The notes beneath the pieces were generated by a model. It was not told the DNA's origin. It worked only from the letters and a program-made list of their open reading frames with translations, and did not search any database. From assembly GCA_963969395.1 (NCBI GenBank), contig OZ017805.1:5952001-6016000 (forward strand): DNA of 64,000 nucleotides, read 5' to 3'. Below are positions 11,368-23,224 of this stretch, in pieces. The translations under genes and the position numbers were made by a program. This stretch comes from Pseudoscleropodium purum. Lineage: Eukaryota > Streptophyta > Bryopsida > Hypnales > Brachytheciaceae. Numbering within the stretch: the first letter of the stretch is position 1; the number at the start of each line of letters is the position of its first letter.

Positions 11368-11666
11368 GTAATTCTCTACACCTGTAATTTATCTTTGCCT
11401 CAAGGATAAATGAGACACTTGGTCAGTTATCTTCGAGTCAAGGATAATCTGTATAGTTAGTCGCTTATCTTCGACTTAAAGATAATTGACTAAGCGTGTT
11501 GTTTATCTTGGACTCAAGGATAAATACTAGTTTATTTCTAACCTTCATCTCTATACTTTGCAAGACTGTATAGTTTTTGCTTCAAAGAGTAGATAGGACA
11601 AGGTTATAGACGTATAAGTTGTTTAACTTCGTGAATAATGTATTGACCAACACTATTCTTTTGTAG
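11368..11666 (+). other. Gene A intron holding four palindromes
   Basis: The donor GTAATT is at 11,368 and the acceptor (TTCTTTTGTAG) ends at 11,666. Inside, near-consensus A palindromes lie at 11,389-11,409, 11,427-11,447, 11,465-11,485 and 11,503-11,523. Their start-to-start spacing is an even 38 bp each. A more degenerate version lies near 11,618. The leftmost intron (1-236) also holds four copies. Confidence 0.6.
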
Positions 11667-13781
11667 TTGTATGGCTTCCAATGCTACACAATCGAAGAGA
11701 GGCATTCAACGAAGAAGTATCATGACATGATTGCAAAGCATTCAAAGCAAGCCGATTTAAACAGTTTCTTACATGATAATTCTCCTTATTTTGCAACTTA
11801 CAAACGGCCTAAACTTCTTGGAACCCCAAAGTTGAACTTTGACTTCACCCCGTTACCAGATTGGAAAGTACATGAGGTACGACATGAGGAAGATGCCACT
11901 AGTGCACAAGAAGGTAACAACCTAGGCATCAACAAATTTGAGACGAATGTAAAACTCGTCCAAAATGCTCAGCTGGAAGTTGGCGCAAAGGACTTCCAAG
12001 TTGTGGACCATGGACATGCTCTCGTCCCCTAAAGGAATTTGCCTTCGAACTCAAATGCCTTTGCCAAGTGGAAGGAAAAGGATCCCGAAGAAAAGTCGAG
12101 TCATATTCATATCAATTAGAATGACAATTTGGATAATTATTTAGATCTTGAAAACTTCGACTATGGCAAGCTGGAGCCAAAGCCAACAAATTTGGTAGAC
12201 ACATTCCAACTAGGACAACATTCTATGGAGTCTCATCCTAGTGAGGCTTTGGGATCCGAAAAGGCCGATATCCTGTTCCTTCTTGTGAAGGAGAATAGAG
12301 AATTCTAGAAAGAGAGAAATGAGGAGAAGGTGAGCGAGAAGGAAGGGGCCAAAAGGGATAAAAAGAGGGCAAGGGTTTTAGAGTTTGAGGTTATGGAACT
12401 CAAAAAAATCCTTGGAGAGGAAGCAAAAGAGAAGGTGGCTAAAAAATTGACTTCAGCATTATGGGAAGGGACTACTAATGTCTGGCAGTCCGTAGCTCCC
12501 TCCTACCAAAGTGATCTTCGACCCAAAGATAATCGAGCAATTGGATCCCAATTTGTGTGCAATACGGGTCTTCTTTTTCCAGTAGCTGAGAGGCCAAAAG
12601 AATCTCATCTAGTTGATGATAGTTAACCTAATCAACCCATGGAGATCCAATGCACCTCTCACGCGCCAAAGGGCACACAAGCTATTGTGGACAATCTTCG
12701 AGGCCAAGATAACTTAGAGCAGGGCTTGAAGGAGGGGGTCTAGGACATGATAGCTTCTGAGGCTGTCTTGGAGACTCAAGTGAGTGATTTGAATGATGTT
12801 GCTCCTCCTTCAAATCAACCACTAGTCTACAACTACTCTATGGACTTGGAGAATCACCCGGAAGATGAAGAAGAGAGAGTTGACTATGGGGAGAATGAGG
12901 AGGACGATGCAGACCTAGGGTTTGATCATGTATTTTCTTCTAAGGTTGTAAACCCTTATGATTATTCTTGAGAGAGTCTAGTGTCTTATATGTAGAGATT
13001 TTTTTCTAGCTCCCATTGTTTCCATAGTTTTTTTCTAAGAGAATCTTATGCCAATTCATCTTGATTGACAGGAGGGGATAGAAAGTCTCTAACTCAGTAG
13101 CGTCGAGAAGTCATTAGGTGATGACAACATTGTGTACTATAGTGTAGATATTGTAAATACAATGTAGGTGGCACCTGTATAGGACTGGCTAGTGATCAAC
13201 AAACGTTCTATCCATGTATCATATAATATTGTGAAATAAATATACGTGACATATTTTCAATCGTGACATATTTTCAAGTCTAATGAATTGATTTTGACCA
13301 TGTTTGTGACTAGTCCAAATAACTTAGAAGTGTGCACCATCTAATAGCATTTAAACAATCATTTAACTACGGGATTCTACAAATGCTTAGTGGGGTTCAA
13401 TGCTTTTCACCTTTGTATGGCTCACCTAATTATGTGTTTCAAAAGGTAACTACATCTCTCTTTTGTTATGTTTTGATTAGATAGAATTGGAGGGCCACAA
13501 AGAGAGACTACAACAGCAAGTATAGTCCTTGCTAGTTAGACAATCATGACAAAGGTAGTTGAATCTTATCCTTGATTTGAACGGTATGCTCTACGAGTGC
13601 CCAGCCAAGTATAGTGTTACAGGGCCTTTATAAAAAGCATGGGATAATATTTTAGTAATAGAGCCTCCATCAAAAAATTTCTTAATACAACTTTCAGTGT
13701 CTCTTTGTTAATATTGAATTGTCTTTTGCACTAGTCCAATATCTTTCAATTCTTCTGCAATTATCCTTGGGTCAAGGATAA
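11389..13781. repeat. A-type short palindromes, right cluster (about 9 copies)
   Basis: Copies lie at 11,389-11,409, 11,427-11,447, 11,465-11,485, 11,503-11,523, 12,512-12,532, 12,692-12,712, 13,567-13,587 (one arm worn) and 13,761-13,781, with a weak one near 11,618. The best are 11,503 and 13,761, where the arms pair almost fully. The centre is C or G in nearly all. I saw none inside the hAT element or elsewhere in the window, so the family belongs to gene A. Confidence 0.75.
11667..12971 (+). pseudogene. Gene A, 3' exon, decayed by nonsense codons only
   Basis: A single frame runs from the acceptor at 11,666 to 12,971, interrupted by stops near 12,030, 12,118, 12,306, 12,624 and 12,741 but with no obvious frameshift. 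The product is hydrophilic: a basic start (YKRPKLLGTPKLNFDF), a Lys/Glu-rich coiled-coil-like stretch (KEGAKRDKKRARVLEFEVME) and an acidic end (NHPEDEEERVDYGENEEDD). The family is not recognised. Two A palindromes lie inside the frame at 12,512-12,532 (S-D-L-R-P-K-D-N) and 12,692-12,712 (D-N-L-R-G-Q-D-N), both read in the same register. Confidence 0.5.
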
Positions 13782-13797
13782 ATGTGTAGGTTGTTCT
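12972..13797. other. Non-coding stretch between gene A exon and a downstream ORF
   Basis: No coding frame is supported. It includes two A palindromes (13,567 and 13,761). The region just before 13,798 is pyrimidine-rich and ends in TTGATTCAAG, so part of it may be an intron. Confidence 0.4.
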
Positions 13798-14446
13798 TTG
13801 TTTCTTCAATTGATTCAAGTTGGAGGATATACTCTTTATCTTTTTGAACACAAGAAACCCTTGACCAAGAACTTGCTATTTGGATCGGAGGCCTTGCTCT
13901 CTAGGAGATCTGACTCGGCCGGAGGGAACTTTCTCTTGTTCAAAGCTTTCTGTTTTTTGCTCTGCCATGAATGTGGCTTCAACACCCATCGACTTCTCTA
14001 AGGGGAATGTGGAGGATGGCGTTGTGGACAACCCACCTAGTTGGAGACCTATTAGAACGCCTATTTGCTCCTCATTGCCTTTGAAGCGAACATTGGCTAC
14101 GTCAAGTCAACTATGTTCCTTGTCTCCAATGTCACGTATAGAGAATATCTCGTACAGGAAATTATATGTGGATGACAAAATATTTGTTGAAAATCTACAC
14201 CTCAAGGACGGAGCTCCTTCAATGCCTGCGCTTGGAATTCTTCCTCTTTCAAGCACTGATCCCAAAGTTGATGCCACAAGAGGAGATCATAAAAGAAAGG
14301 TATCGTTTGGTGCATGTAGTGAGGGTCAAAGCCCGTGGCTTCCAAGCAAGGATGGGTCCCTAAACCCTTCTATATCCATGGGAGGCAAACCATTGCCTAC
14401 CACTGCAACTGTTTTTCAAAGAATTGTACTTCAAGAGTTTAGGTAG
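13798..14446 (+). pseudogene. Unassigned ORF remnant downstream of gene A
   Basis: Two overlapping plus-strand frames, 13,798-14,001 and 13,880-14,446, suggest a frameshifted remnant. The longer one (MDRRPCSLGDLTRPEG...VFQRIVLQEFR) is Ser/Pro-rich with no recognisable domain. Its closeness to the last A palindrome suggests it is the end of the A element. I cannot assign a function. Confidence 0.3.
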
Positions 14447-15535
14447 TCAGATAATTCAATATCAGTTGAAGCTACATATTCTTACATAAGCACTATGAAC
14501 AGATTGCTACTAGGGTTGCCTACTTGAGGTTCTAGGTCCTTTCTAGCGATAGCATTTTATGATACAAATGCAAAAGACAAAGAAAAATCAAAGAACTAAT
14601 CAAGATGAGAACAAGTGGTTCCTTCTTTAGTGCAAGTAAACAACTAAGACCTTCTTGGCGCAAGGATATTTTTAGAGCATTAGGAAAGCTCAAAGCCTTA
14701 GAAGCAATAGAAGAGGTGGCTTAGAGCAATTCCTCTACCAAGAATAATTGATAGAAGAGTGGTCCTTGTTTACCTGTAAAGGATATATTGTTATTATTAA
14801 TAGCATAGCCGTTCACATACAAAAAGGACAAAAATATTTAGCTAAGTAGTCAAAGTGCTTTAAGTGCATAAAGCCCCTTCATTTTTACATGATTAATATA
14901 CTTAATCATTAAACCCTATAAGCGAGATTTCATTTCCTACGAAGTGAATTACATATAGTTATAGATGAAGTAAATAGTGTTATATGTACATGAGTTCCCA
15001 AGTAAATGCATGTCCTTCAATGTAAAGCTACCTATTTTTATAAATGTTACATACATTTGGCCTCTCAATCAAGTCCATTTCCATTTCTTTTCGATTTAAT
15101 TTGTTTGAAATTGTAATATGTTTTAATCTTGCTATCTAGGTGCATATATTATTTTTCTTTTTTTTTGAACAAATGGAAAGAACCATATATGGGTGCCTAT
15201 ATTCATCTTTGCCTTCAACAACTTATCTTTGAAAGAAAGGGTACTAAAGTCTCAAAATGACCATTTTCTCTCATTTCAATGAATATGGCCTTTATCCTTC
15301 AACGCCATCTCATTGTACCTCTAAACTACTGCATCAACGGACTAGGCAATTTCTTGCTACACAGGTAGGATGGAAATGACACATTAAAATATTTGTAAAA
15401 GAAGGCCAAAACAAATATTATAAATAAAAAGTAAAATACATTTACATAGATCCTCACCCGGAAAACAAACAAAGTGAAGACTTGTAGTGGTATAGAATAC
15501 CTAGTCTTTTTAGTTTTATGTGCCCCACACAATCA
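14447..15535. other. AT-rich non-coding stretch
   Basis: No supported gene. A few short coding-like scraps (for example near 14,600-14,720 on the plus strand) are too short and broken to name. Confidence 0.5.
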
Positions 15536-15539
15536 GAAC

Positions 15540-16140
15540 TTTGATGGCCTTAGCATCTCTTTGAATCGCTCAATGGGGAGAAAGCCATATTTCTAAACCT
15601 TGTACAATGTGTGCACCAAATCGGTCTTTATATGCAAGTCTTTGGTGGACTTAGTGAATACAGAAACAATTTGTGTTAATTTTTTTCACAAACATTGTAG
15701 CATTTTTAAATCAATGAAAACAAATAGAAAGAGAAGTTTTAAATGAGGGATACAAGATACTTATTTATGTCATGCATGACTAGCTTGGTCTTGCCCTATG
15801 TATCCACTACAATTGAGTCAACCATATAATGCCACCCCTTGTCTTTGGAATGTTTCTTGGTAATGTAGCAAATCCACAAGATGAGTTAGTAATTACCAAC
15901 ACAAACATAAAAGTTGAAGTTCTTCAAAAACCTTAAGTTGGGCACAAAGTTGACACTAGTGTTGACAATGTCATTCTTTTCCTTCTATAGCAAATCCCAC
16001 TTTTCCATCTCCTCTTCCTTGAATTATAAGCTCTATCTTGCCTCATCTGTAGTAGTGACAAAAAACTACCGCTCCATCTCAATAACCCATATTGAACTTG
16101 TGCTCTAGAAAATCAAGATTGCATAAAAAGGTCAACTTTA
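15540..16140 (-). pseudogene. Decayed ORF of unknown family
   Basis: Read on the minus strand, one frame is recognisably coding despite several stops: KEKNDIVNTSVNFVPNLRF, LKNFNFYVCVGNY, then ICYITKKHSKDKGWHYMVDS and IVVDT, and further down VFTKSTKDLHIKTDLVHTLYK and FLPIERFKEMLRPSKF. Composition and continuity over about 200 codons argue that it was once a gene, probably of a transposon. I cannot place it in a family. Confidence 0.4.
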
Positions 16141-16640
16141 CTATGGGCATAGGCGCCATTTGGCAAATCGAGATCTAGAGTTGGAAAAGGTGATTCGGTT
16201 TCATTTTCAATGACGCAATGGTGTTCACCGAGTCCATCTTATGATATTGTCAGAGATTGTCTTTCAACAAGTCCTTGTCTTGTGCCTCCAATACATCATT
16301 GGCCACGTCTTTCCCCATCATGCTTCTATCCCCTTCTCCAACAATGGGTGGTTAAGTTGAATCTTTGGTATTCAGTGTTTCAAAAATGGTCTCTTTAAGC
16401 CAAAGGTTTATAGGAGTTCCATCCATCTACAAGTTTAGAACTTAGAATTAACCAATATGCACAGACTTGAATCAACAGATTCAAACTTATATATAAATTA
16501 AAGAATTACCGAGAATCCATATAAAAATGAATGTAAGAAGAATCAAACATTTGAAGGCTAAGGTTAGGGACAAAATAAATGTGTTGCATATGCAACATTC
16601 TCAACTAAAATGTCCCCAAAACAAATCCAATACAATGGAA

Positions 16641-17210
16641 TCAATTAATTTCTACATCTTCCTCTAAGTTAGAGCTCAAGTGAATGAAGATAGGTTCTCC
16701 TAATCTTTGAATTGTACTACATGCACAATCACAAGTCTCCTCTAGCAAGGGACCGTCAATGGTAATGAACACCTGCATGTTTGAGGTATACTCAATGTTT
16801 AAACTTTCGCGAGACATGCATCTAATCGTACGATTTCTAGCCTCCCTAAGGAATAAATCAAGAGGTCTATGTTTGCTTATTGGCATAAAGTAATGTGCAT
16901 GTTTTCGTGCTCAAGTGTCATTAACTCAACTTAGCACAAAATTCTCAAATGTGTCAATAGTGTGGTCAATTACATCCATCACAACATCAAAATTTACTAA
17001 TACCACCTCATCAACTTCTTCCGCTTGAACACCTTCTTCTTCCTTAGAATTGTTGAAAACCTCTATATTTGCCTTCATAGGTGTTAGAGGTTGAGATGGT
17101 CCTACCTCATGAGTTATTAAGGCGTAAGGAGGTGTCAAAGTTGGTGAAAATACATCCTGAGCATGTTTTGTCCTATGTAGAATTGCAGCATTGACAAAGT
17201 TAGAAATCAA
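16641..17210 (-). pseudogene. Two adjacent minus-strand ORF remnants
   Basis: 16,926-17,210 encodes an acidic peptide (SKEEEGVQAEEVDEVVLVNF). 16,641-16,886 encodes MPISKHRPLDLFLREARNRT and following residues. They share strand and direction with the decayed ORF at 15,540-16,140, so all three may be one lost element. No domain is recognised. Confidence 0.25.
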
Positions 17211-17499
17211 TGAACAATAATATCTATCATCACAAAGTGCTTAAGTGCTTTTAATTATTCAATTATATTTTACAAATCCTAATTAAATTAAGAATATAGA
17301 GAATTGCATATAAACGACTACTAATACTTGAAAAGAATTTTGAATGTTCAAAATATAAGAGTGCAAAATTTTCAATGAGTGTTGAACGCAATATCAACTA
17401 TGAAAAAAGAATTTTGATTAGAAAATTCAAAAATATTTAAATCTACATTCATTGATGATTGAAATATTCCCCTAAAAATGACTTTTAAGATTGACACGT

Positions 17500-18115
17500 C
17501 TCTAAGAATGCGTACTCTTTAGAGAACATGATCTAAAAATCTACAAAATAAAGATTTTACCAAATCATTGAATTCTACTAATCAATGAAATTTTTGACTT
17601 TGTTTGAAATCATCCAAGTTGAATTAAAATCCTTCTAATGTCTTCAAACCTGAAAATCTCAAAATTTATTTTAAATCTAAAATATATATCTAAAATCTCT
17701 GAATTTTATTAAATCTTCAAATCTCTAAATTTGTTGTAATTTAAAATTATACCTTAAAACCTCTTCCTCTTCAAAATCTTCAAATCTCAAAAAAAATTTT
17801 AATCTTTGAATTATGCTTGAAATCAACAATTTTAAGTAGAGTCTTGAAAATCTCAAAACTTTTATAATCTTTGAATTAAGTCTAAGATCTATACTTCTAA
17901 AATTATAGAAGAATCTTGAAATCTCTGATTTTGTTCCAACTAACAAATTATTCCAAAAGTCTACAAATTCTACCAAATCTCAAATCTCAAAAAATATTTC
18001 TAATCATAGAATTTTGGCTAATGTCTTCAAACCTCACAAAATCCTTGGATGTTGCCAAATCCTCAAACAATCACTCAAATTCAAATCTTGGAAATCATTG
18101 ACTTAATCGTAGATT
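17500..18115. repeat. Low-complexity CAAATCTC/AAAATCTT-rich stretch
   Basis: About 600 bp dominated by degenerate short units such as TCTTGAAATCTCTGAATTTT and TCTTCAAATCTCAAAA. It looks like an old, diverged simple-sequence array. ORFs here are by-products of the repeat. Confidence 0.55.
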
Positions 18116-18394
18116 AAAATAGGTCTGATCTAGTTCTTGTTACAAATTTTCATTGGATATTAAATTGAACATTAAATTAGACTTCTTTAAAACAATAGCT
18201 GAAATCAATACTTTCAAACTTGGGTTCCAAATTCTAACTCTAGAAATCATGAAAGTTACATTAATTTTCAAGACTACTCTTCAAATTCTTACTTCTATTG
18301 CACCATGATCCAAAAATTCAATCCTTAGGTCTAAAATGAGAAATTGAGAAACATCTTTCAAAGAATCCTGATATTTCTTGCAAGATGGCTGATG

Positions 18395-18650
18395 TAGAAG
18401 GTTTTGTTGAGTACTTCCAAAGGAGCCTTAGATCCGAGGGTGCTCTAGCCACACTTACCAGGATCCTCCAAAAAACTTTTAAGGACACATTTGCAAGGAT
18501 GGGTTCCATTTTGTAGTGAATCAAACTTAAGTGTTTTCCTTCAATTTTTGAAATTTTGTGGGTCTTGGTGAGTGCTTCTAGAGGAGCCTCAAATTTGAAG
18601 GTGCTCTAGCTACACTTCCAAGGACCCCCAAAATTGCAAAATTACAAGAA
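18395..18650. repeat. Diverged direct duplication, about 80 bp, 166 bp apart
   Basis: The segment at about 18,397-18,478 (GAGTACTTCCAAAGGAGCC ... GGTGCTCTAGCCACACTT) recurs at about 18,563-18,640 (GAGTGCTTCTAGAGGAGCC ... GGTGCTCTAGCTACACTT), with transitions and small indels. Confidence 0.65.
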
Positions 18651-18849
18651 AATCAACTAGAACAATGGTTGATTCCCTTCGAGCCGCTAACTTAGGTTCT
18701 TGATTAATGAAATAATCTTTGGCAAATACTTTCATAGAAGTTTGTCATTCCTAAATCCAAGAATTTCACCTTTGACAATGAAATACGAATTCCTATTGTT
18801 TCTATTAATCATTACTTTGAACCCAAAGACCAACAAGACGTGTACATGC

Positions 18850-18975
18850 TAGATGTGCACAACCCACTTGCACAATGCAAGATGCACTAAGTGCATATCC
18901 AACGTGCACTAAGTGCATACCCAACGTGCACATCCAACATGCACATCCAACATGCACAACATGCATATGGTTACC
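18850..18975. repeat. Short interlaced repeat of GTGCACTAAGTGCAT / CCAACATGCACAT
   Basis: Adjacent units CAAGATGCACTAAGTGCAT, CCAACGTGCACTAAGTGCAT, CCAACGTGCACAT and CCAACATGCACAT alternate. ATGCACTAAGTGCAT is itself a near palindrome. This looks like a local expansion of a palindromic core. Confidence 0.6.
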
Positions 18976-20890
18976 AAAATAGTCACCAAACCAATCACCA
19001 AACTACAACATCAAAACTTTTGAAAGCAAATCCGAAATCCAAATTTGGGGTCCAAGGTGCCTTCGCAAGTGTAGCGTTGAATCTAAAGGAGGAATTTCAA
19101 ATCTCAACTAGACCCCTGAATTTCAACATCAATGAAACCTCATACAACCCATAGTGGTCCGACATTCACAACAAACTCAAGACATTTATAAATTTTCACA
19201 ATTTAAACTGCTCAAGATGCTTGAATTACAAAAAACTAGACAATACCTATCGGATAGCTTGAGCGTACATTGGAAGAACAAGTAGATCTTGTGAACCTCT
19301 ACGACCGTGGCACCTTGTATTCTTGGTCATTGTTCCTTGTACAAACAAAAGTGCAACTTGGAAATCAAAGACATGCAATGCTAGCAAGGAGCTCTCGGTT
19401 GAGTGCGGCTAGATGAAACGCACGGTGTGTGCTAGAGTAAGGTATCTTGTAGTAAAAGCATGTCCAAATTGCCAATGAGACTTCATATAAGGTTTGAGTA
19501 GACCAACTTGAGGATACACTACAAGGCCGGTTCATGCACCTCGCATGTTGACAACCTTGGTGTCTAATTTCAATTTTAACTTCATTTATAAGTATAACAG
19601 TTGAGCAAAATATAAAATTTTTTGGAAGTCAAATTCACAAACTACAAGAAATTTGGTCCTATACTTGTCGATCCTCCACTTGGTTAGAAACTTGTTGATC
19701 ACCAAATTACAACCGTTGATTTAAATTTTAAATTTCAATCCAATGGTGCATGATCTACATGCCTATGAACTCAAACAATTTTGTGATGTGTGTTGATTCT
19801 TGACAAGCCATTTTTTTGACACGTGGTTGATTCTAGTTTGCTATTACCCTCTCGTAGTAGATGTGGACATCCCTCCTCCAACATAAAGTGATAGGGCCAT
19901 AAATGGACCATATAAGAGCTGGAACTCATTTTGGGGGAAGTGAAACTTCTAGAAATATTTTTTAATGAATTATCCTTGAAAGACAAGTGGAATTGGCATC
20001 TAACACAAGTTGTTTCATATTTTTTGAAGTTTTTTGCAATTAGTTATGAATTTTGGAAGTTCAAGTGTATTGGATTCTAAAATTGTCTACCTCTTGAAAT
20101 GTATATTATATGTACATTTTTGATTCAATGAAAAAGAAACATATACAAATAGTATACATTACAAGAGGTGGAGGATTTTAAAGCCTAAATGCTTCATAGA
20201 CCTATTTCCTTAATAGCTTTTTAAATGATTTGAACTTACGTAATCTGATATGGAAATTTTTGGTTTACGTAGCAAGTTGGAAAATTTAAATACGAGAACA
20301 TAACAATTTTCTTATATTTAGAACCAAACCAAGACTCAAGGATTTGAAATTCTAAGCAGGTTAAATTCTTTGGAACACCAAATTAGCTTGCTTTTTTATT
20401 TATGATTTTTTGGATAATTCATCACTACTTCTCTATAAGAAATTTATAGAAAATTCAAGAATAGAATCTCATCTGTAGTATAGGAACTCTAGCTATTACG
20501 TAGTTTACATAGTTTCCACTTTCTATCTTCTTAGAATCCAAACAAAGTTTTATTGGAAGTTTTGAATGACAAAGAAGTAAGCTTATTGCATATAAAAGAG
20601 CCTTATACTCAATTACCATGGTATGCGTTGTTCTTTAGAATAGAATGATTGGTTTTATTCTTTCAAATCAATAGGGCACCTTAAACTTGAATGATTATAG
20701 CACACCACTCAATGCTCTATGGACCTCTCTAAATTTGATGCTCAAGATCTAAAGACATTCACTCAGATGATTACAAATTTAGACTAGATATGTGAGAGTT
20801 CCTGAGGCATCTCTTTGACTTTGTTCACAAGTGAATGCAATCCTCATAACCATACTTCTCAAAGAAAGCATAAATGAAATGACTCCATCA
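18976..20890. other. AT-rich non-coding stretch
   Basis: No gene can be supported on either strand; only short random-looking ORFs. Confidence 0.5.
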
Positions 20891-20896
20891 ACTTTG

Positions 20897-21490
20897 CTAA
20901 CAAAATCTTAGTCTCCAAGGCCCTTCTATGAAAATCAAATGGAGAGGGCCAATGGATCTTTGAAAAGCAATGTCAGAACTTCTTACACGTGAGATGCCCA
21001 CTACCCTTCTACCACATTGTAAACCTATGCTTTCCATTGACGCCTCTTCAATTACCTCAACACCATTAGCTAGAGCATCCTCCTCTCTGGCAATACTTCC
21101 AATTTCATAGTGAAGAGCTCTCCGTGGATTTGAGATTGATGGCTCAGTAGGCTTTGGTGGCACTCTCCCTCCTCTTGTCATTCTGGATTGTTTCAATGCT
21201 TTGGTAGATGAAAAATACAACAATCCATGTCTCTTTCTTCTCATTTTTGGCTTCAAACTAATCACATCAACAACTTTGTTGTCTACAAGTATGAAGGGAA
21301 AAGAGAATGCATAAACCTTGTTGCTCTCAACTACAACATGTAAAGGGGAGTGAAACCTTAAGAATGAAGATGAAGGACACAAGTGGCCCTTTTTATGTTT
21401 AGCAAAGTAGGTCGAGGAAGAGCTATCACATTTAATCCACAAGTGATGAAAAGTATGTGAACAGTTTCTAATAGTAGCTATTTTTTGCAA
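20897..21490 (-). CDS. Unassigned ORF, 197 codons
   Basis: This is one of the longer uninterrupted frames in the AT-rich part. The initiator is not certain. The product starts MQKIATIRNCSHTFHHLWIK, has a basic middle (LKPKMRRKRHGLLYFSSTKA) and a segment MTRGGRVPPKPTEPSISN. I see no domain, signal peptide or membrane segment that I would trust. Length and composition are compatible with a transposon fragment or a chance ORF. Confidence 0.25.
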   Translation of the reverse strand: MQKIATIRNCSHTFHHLWIKCDSSSSTYFAKHKKGHLCPSSSFLRFHSPLHVVVESNKVYAFSFPFILVDNKVVDVISLKPKMRRKRHGLLYFSSTKALKQSRMTRGGRVPPKPTEPSISNPRRALHYEIGSIAREEDALANGVEVIEEASMESIGLQCGRRVVGISRVRSSDIAFQRSIGPLHLIFIEGPWRLRFC

Positions 21491-22330
21491 ATTTATAGGT
21501 GCGCAATCAAATTAATTTCTGCAAAGGAAGCACTGACATTAGGGGCTATGTCAGTTTGGAGGAATGTACCTCCGAAAGAAAGATAAAGAAATTAAGGAGA
21601 TGTTAAAATTTATATGCACAAGTTTTAAGATTCACAAATACTAATGCTTATTCACAATGCCGTGTATTGAAATTACGTAAATGTTGTACCAATATAGAAT
21701 GTTAGAGTCCTTAAATCATTGTTTCTTTTTTAATTCACTATGATTTAAAGACATAGAAATCATAGATTACAAAAGTGGACTCAAATTAATGTTATTTACT
21801 TGATGATCTATGAAATACAATAATAGTACTTGTAAAATTGTGAAAATTATCCAAAATTTTCTTTAATATACCATAAAGAAATTCTAGAAAGATAATAGAA
21901 AAAAATGTAGAGGTCATGTGTAAAAATATGGAATGGACTTTTATGGATGTGTTTCTACCTACTTAGGTCAAGCATAGTTTTCATTTGCCCATGTAATTAA
22001 TTTACATTCATTGAGAAGAGTGTAGATTCTAAATCCTAATCCATCGTCACCATTAATTCTCTATAAAGTATTATTATCTAATTCACTAATGTTGAGGGAG
22101 GGTTGATTATGTTTTATTATCATGTAATGAATTCAATTCAGTTTCAAAAAGATATCATTGTTTTCATATCAAATGCAAAATCATTGCAATAAAACTCTAA
22201 ACAAGAAAAATACGGTGCACAATATTGACTAAACAAAGAATACATAAGACTAGCCAAAAAGAAGCCCATAGGGAACCCCAATCATAGAGGACCAAAAATT
22301 TGGTTCTTCCTTAACTCATTTCTTGTGTTG
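21491..22330. other. AT-rich non-coding stretch
   Basis: No gene or ordered repeat seen. Confidence 0.5.
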
Positions 22331-22354
22331 GATTGAATTTCCCATCTTGTTGGG

Positions 22355-22837
22355 ATGTCTCTACAATTTTCAATAATAGCTTGGCTTAGAGTTGATGGTC
22401 ATGACATTCTTCTTGTATTTCTAATAGTAGACAATGGACGTGCTAGAGTTCCTTATCACCTTTTGCATGTCCATTTTAGATTTGTAGAACCCCCCATCTA
22501 TGTTGAGGAAGAGAAATGGTCAGAATCATGTGAAGTGCTATAGTCTCTCTTGGTTCTGAAGTTCGTGGAGGATGGGACGCATTGCAGGTACCTTGGTCTT
22601 GGTAACTATAGAGTATACGGACTTCCGCTTTCTATGCTAGGTGCATCTATAGAAATCCAGAGTCGCCAGTCAAATAATTCTACAATTGATATGCCATGTA
22701 GTCCTGATGCTGTGTCACCTAGTACACCTAGAGAAGCTCTATTGGTCCTAGACATACCTATAGTACTTCCTATTGTGAAAGAGGAGAGATTAGATTCAAT
22801 AATAGAGTTGTCTACTGAATCTGAAGGAGAGTCTTAG
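22355..22837 (+). pseudogene. Unassigned ORF remnant, two parts in one frame
   Basis: Two frames (22,355-22,543 and 22,550-22,837) are in the same register, separated by one stop. The product includes FLIVDNGRARVPYHLLHVHF and FVEDGTHCRYLGLGNYRVYG and ends in a Ser/Glu-rich tail. It lies upstream of and on the same strand as the MULE-like relic, so it may be part of the same element. Family unknown. Confidence 0.3.
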
Positions 22838-23224
22838 AATGTTAATGCTCAAAAGCAAAGTTGTTCTATTCGATTTGCATCTAGCGAGACAGATATTGTG
22901 AAATTAGTATCATGAGCCCGTCCAGAAGTCTCTCTAATTCTTCACCGTCACTATTCCTATCGTGACCACATGTACTAGCAAAAGTAAGTATAATGGAGTG
23001 TCTAAAAAGACTTGCCACTACGCATCACTCTTGAAATAAATTATGGACAATGGCTTTGAGTACCGAGAAGCACCATTGGGTTCCATTTCTTCCACTTGTA
23101 TTCGACGGGGATGTCATCTTTGAATTGCTTCTTTGTGGGTCATCTTCATCTTCATTGGGGCCAAGAACTTGGAAAGAATGGATAAAAGCTACAATGGACA
23201 TCTGTAGTGCAAGCTAGTGACCAC

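Noticed and set aside
17500..18115. ORFs in the CAAATCTC-rich stretch
   Set aside because: Amino acid content simply reflects the simple-sequence repeat.
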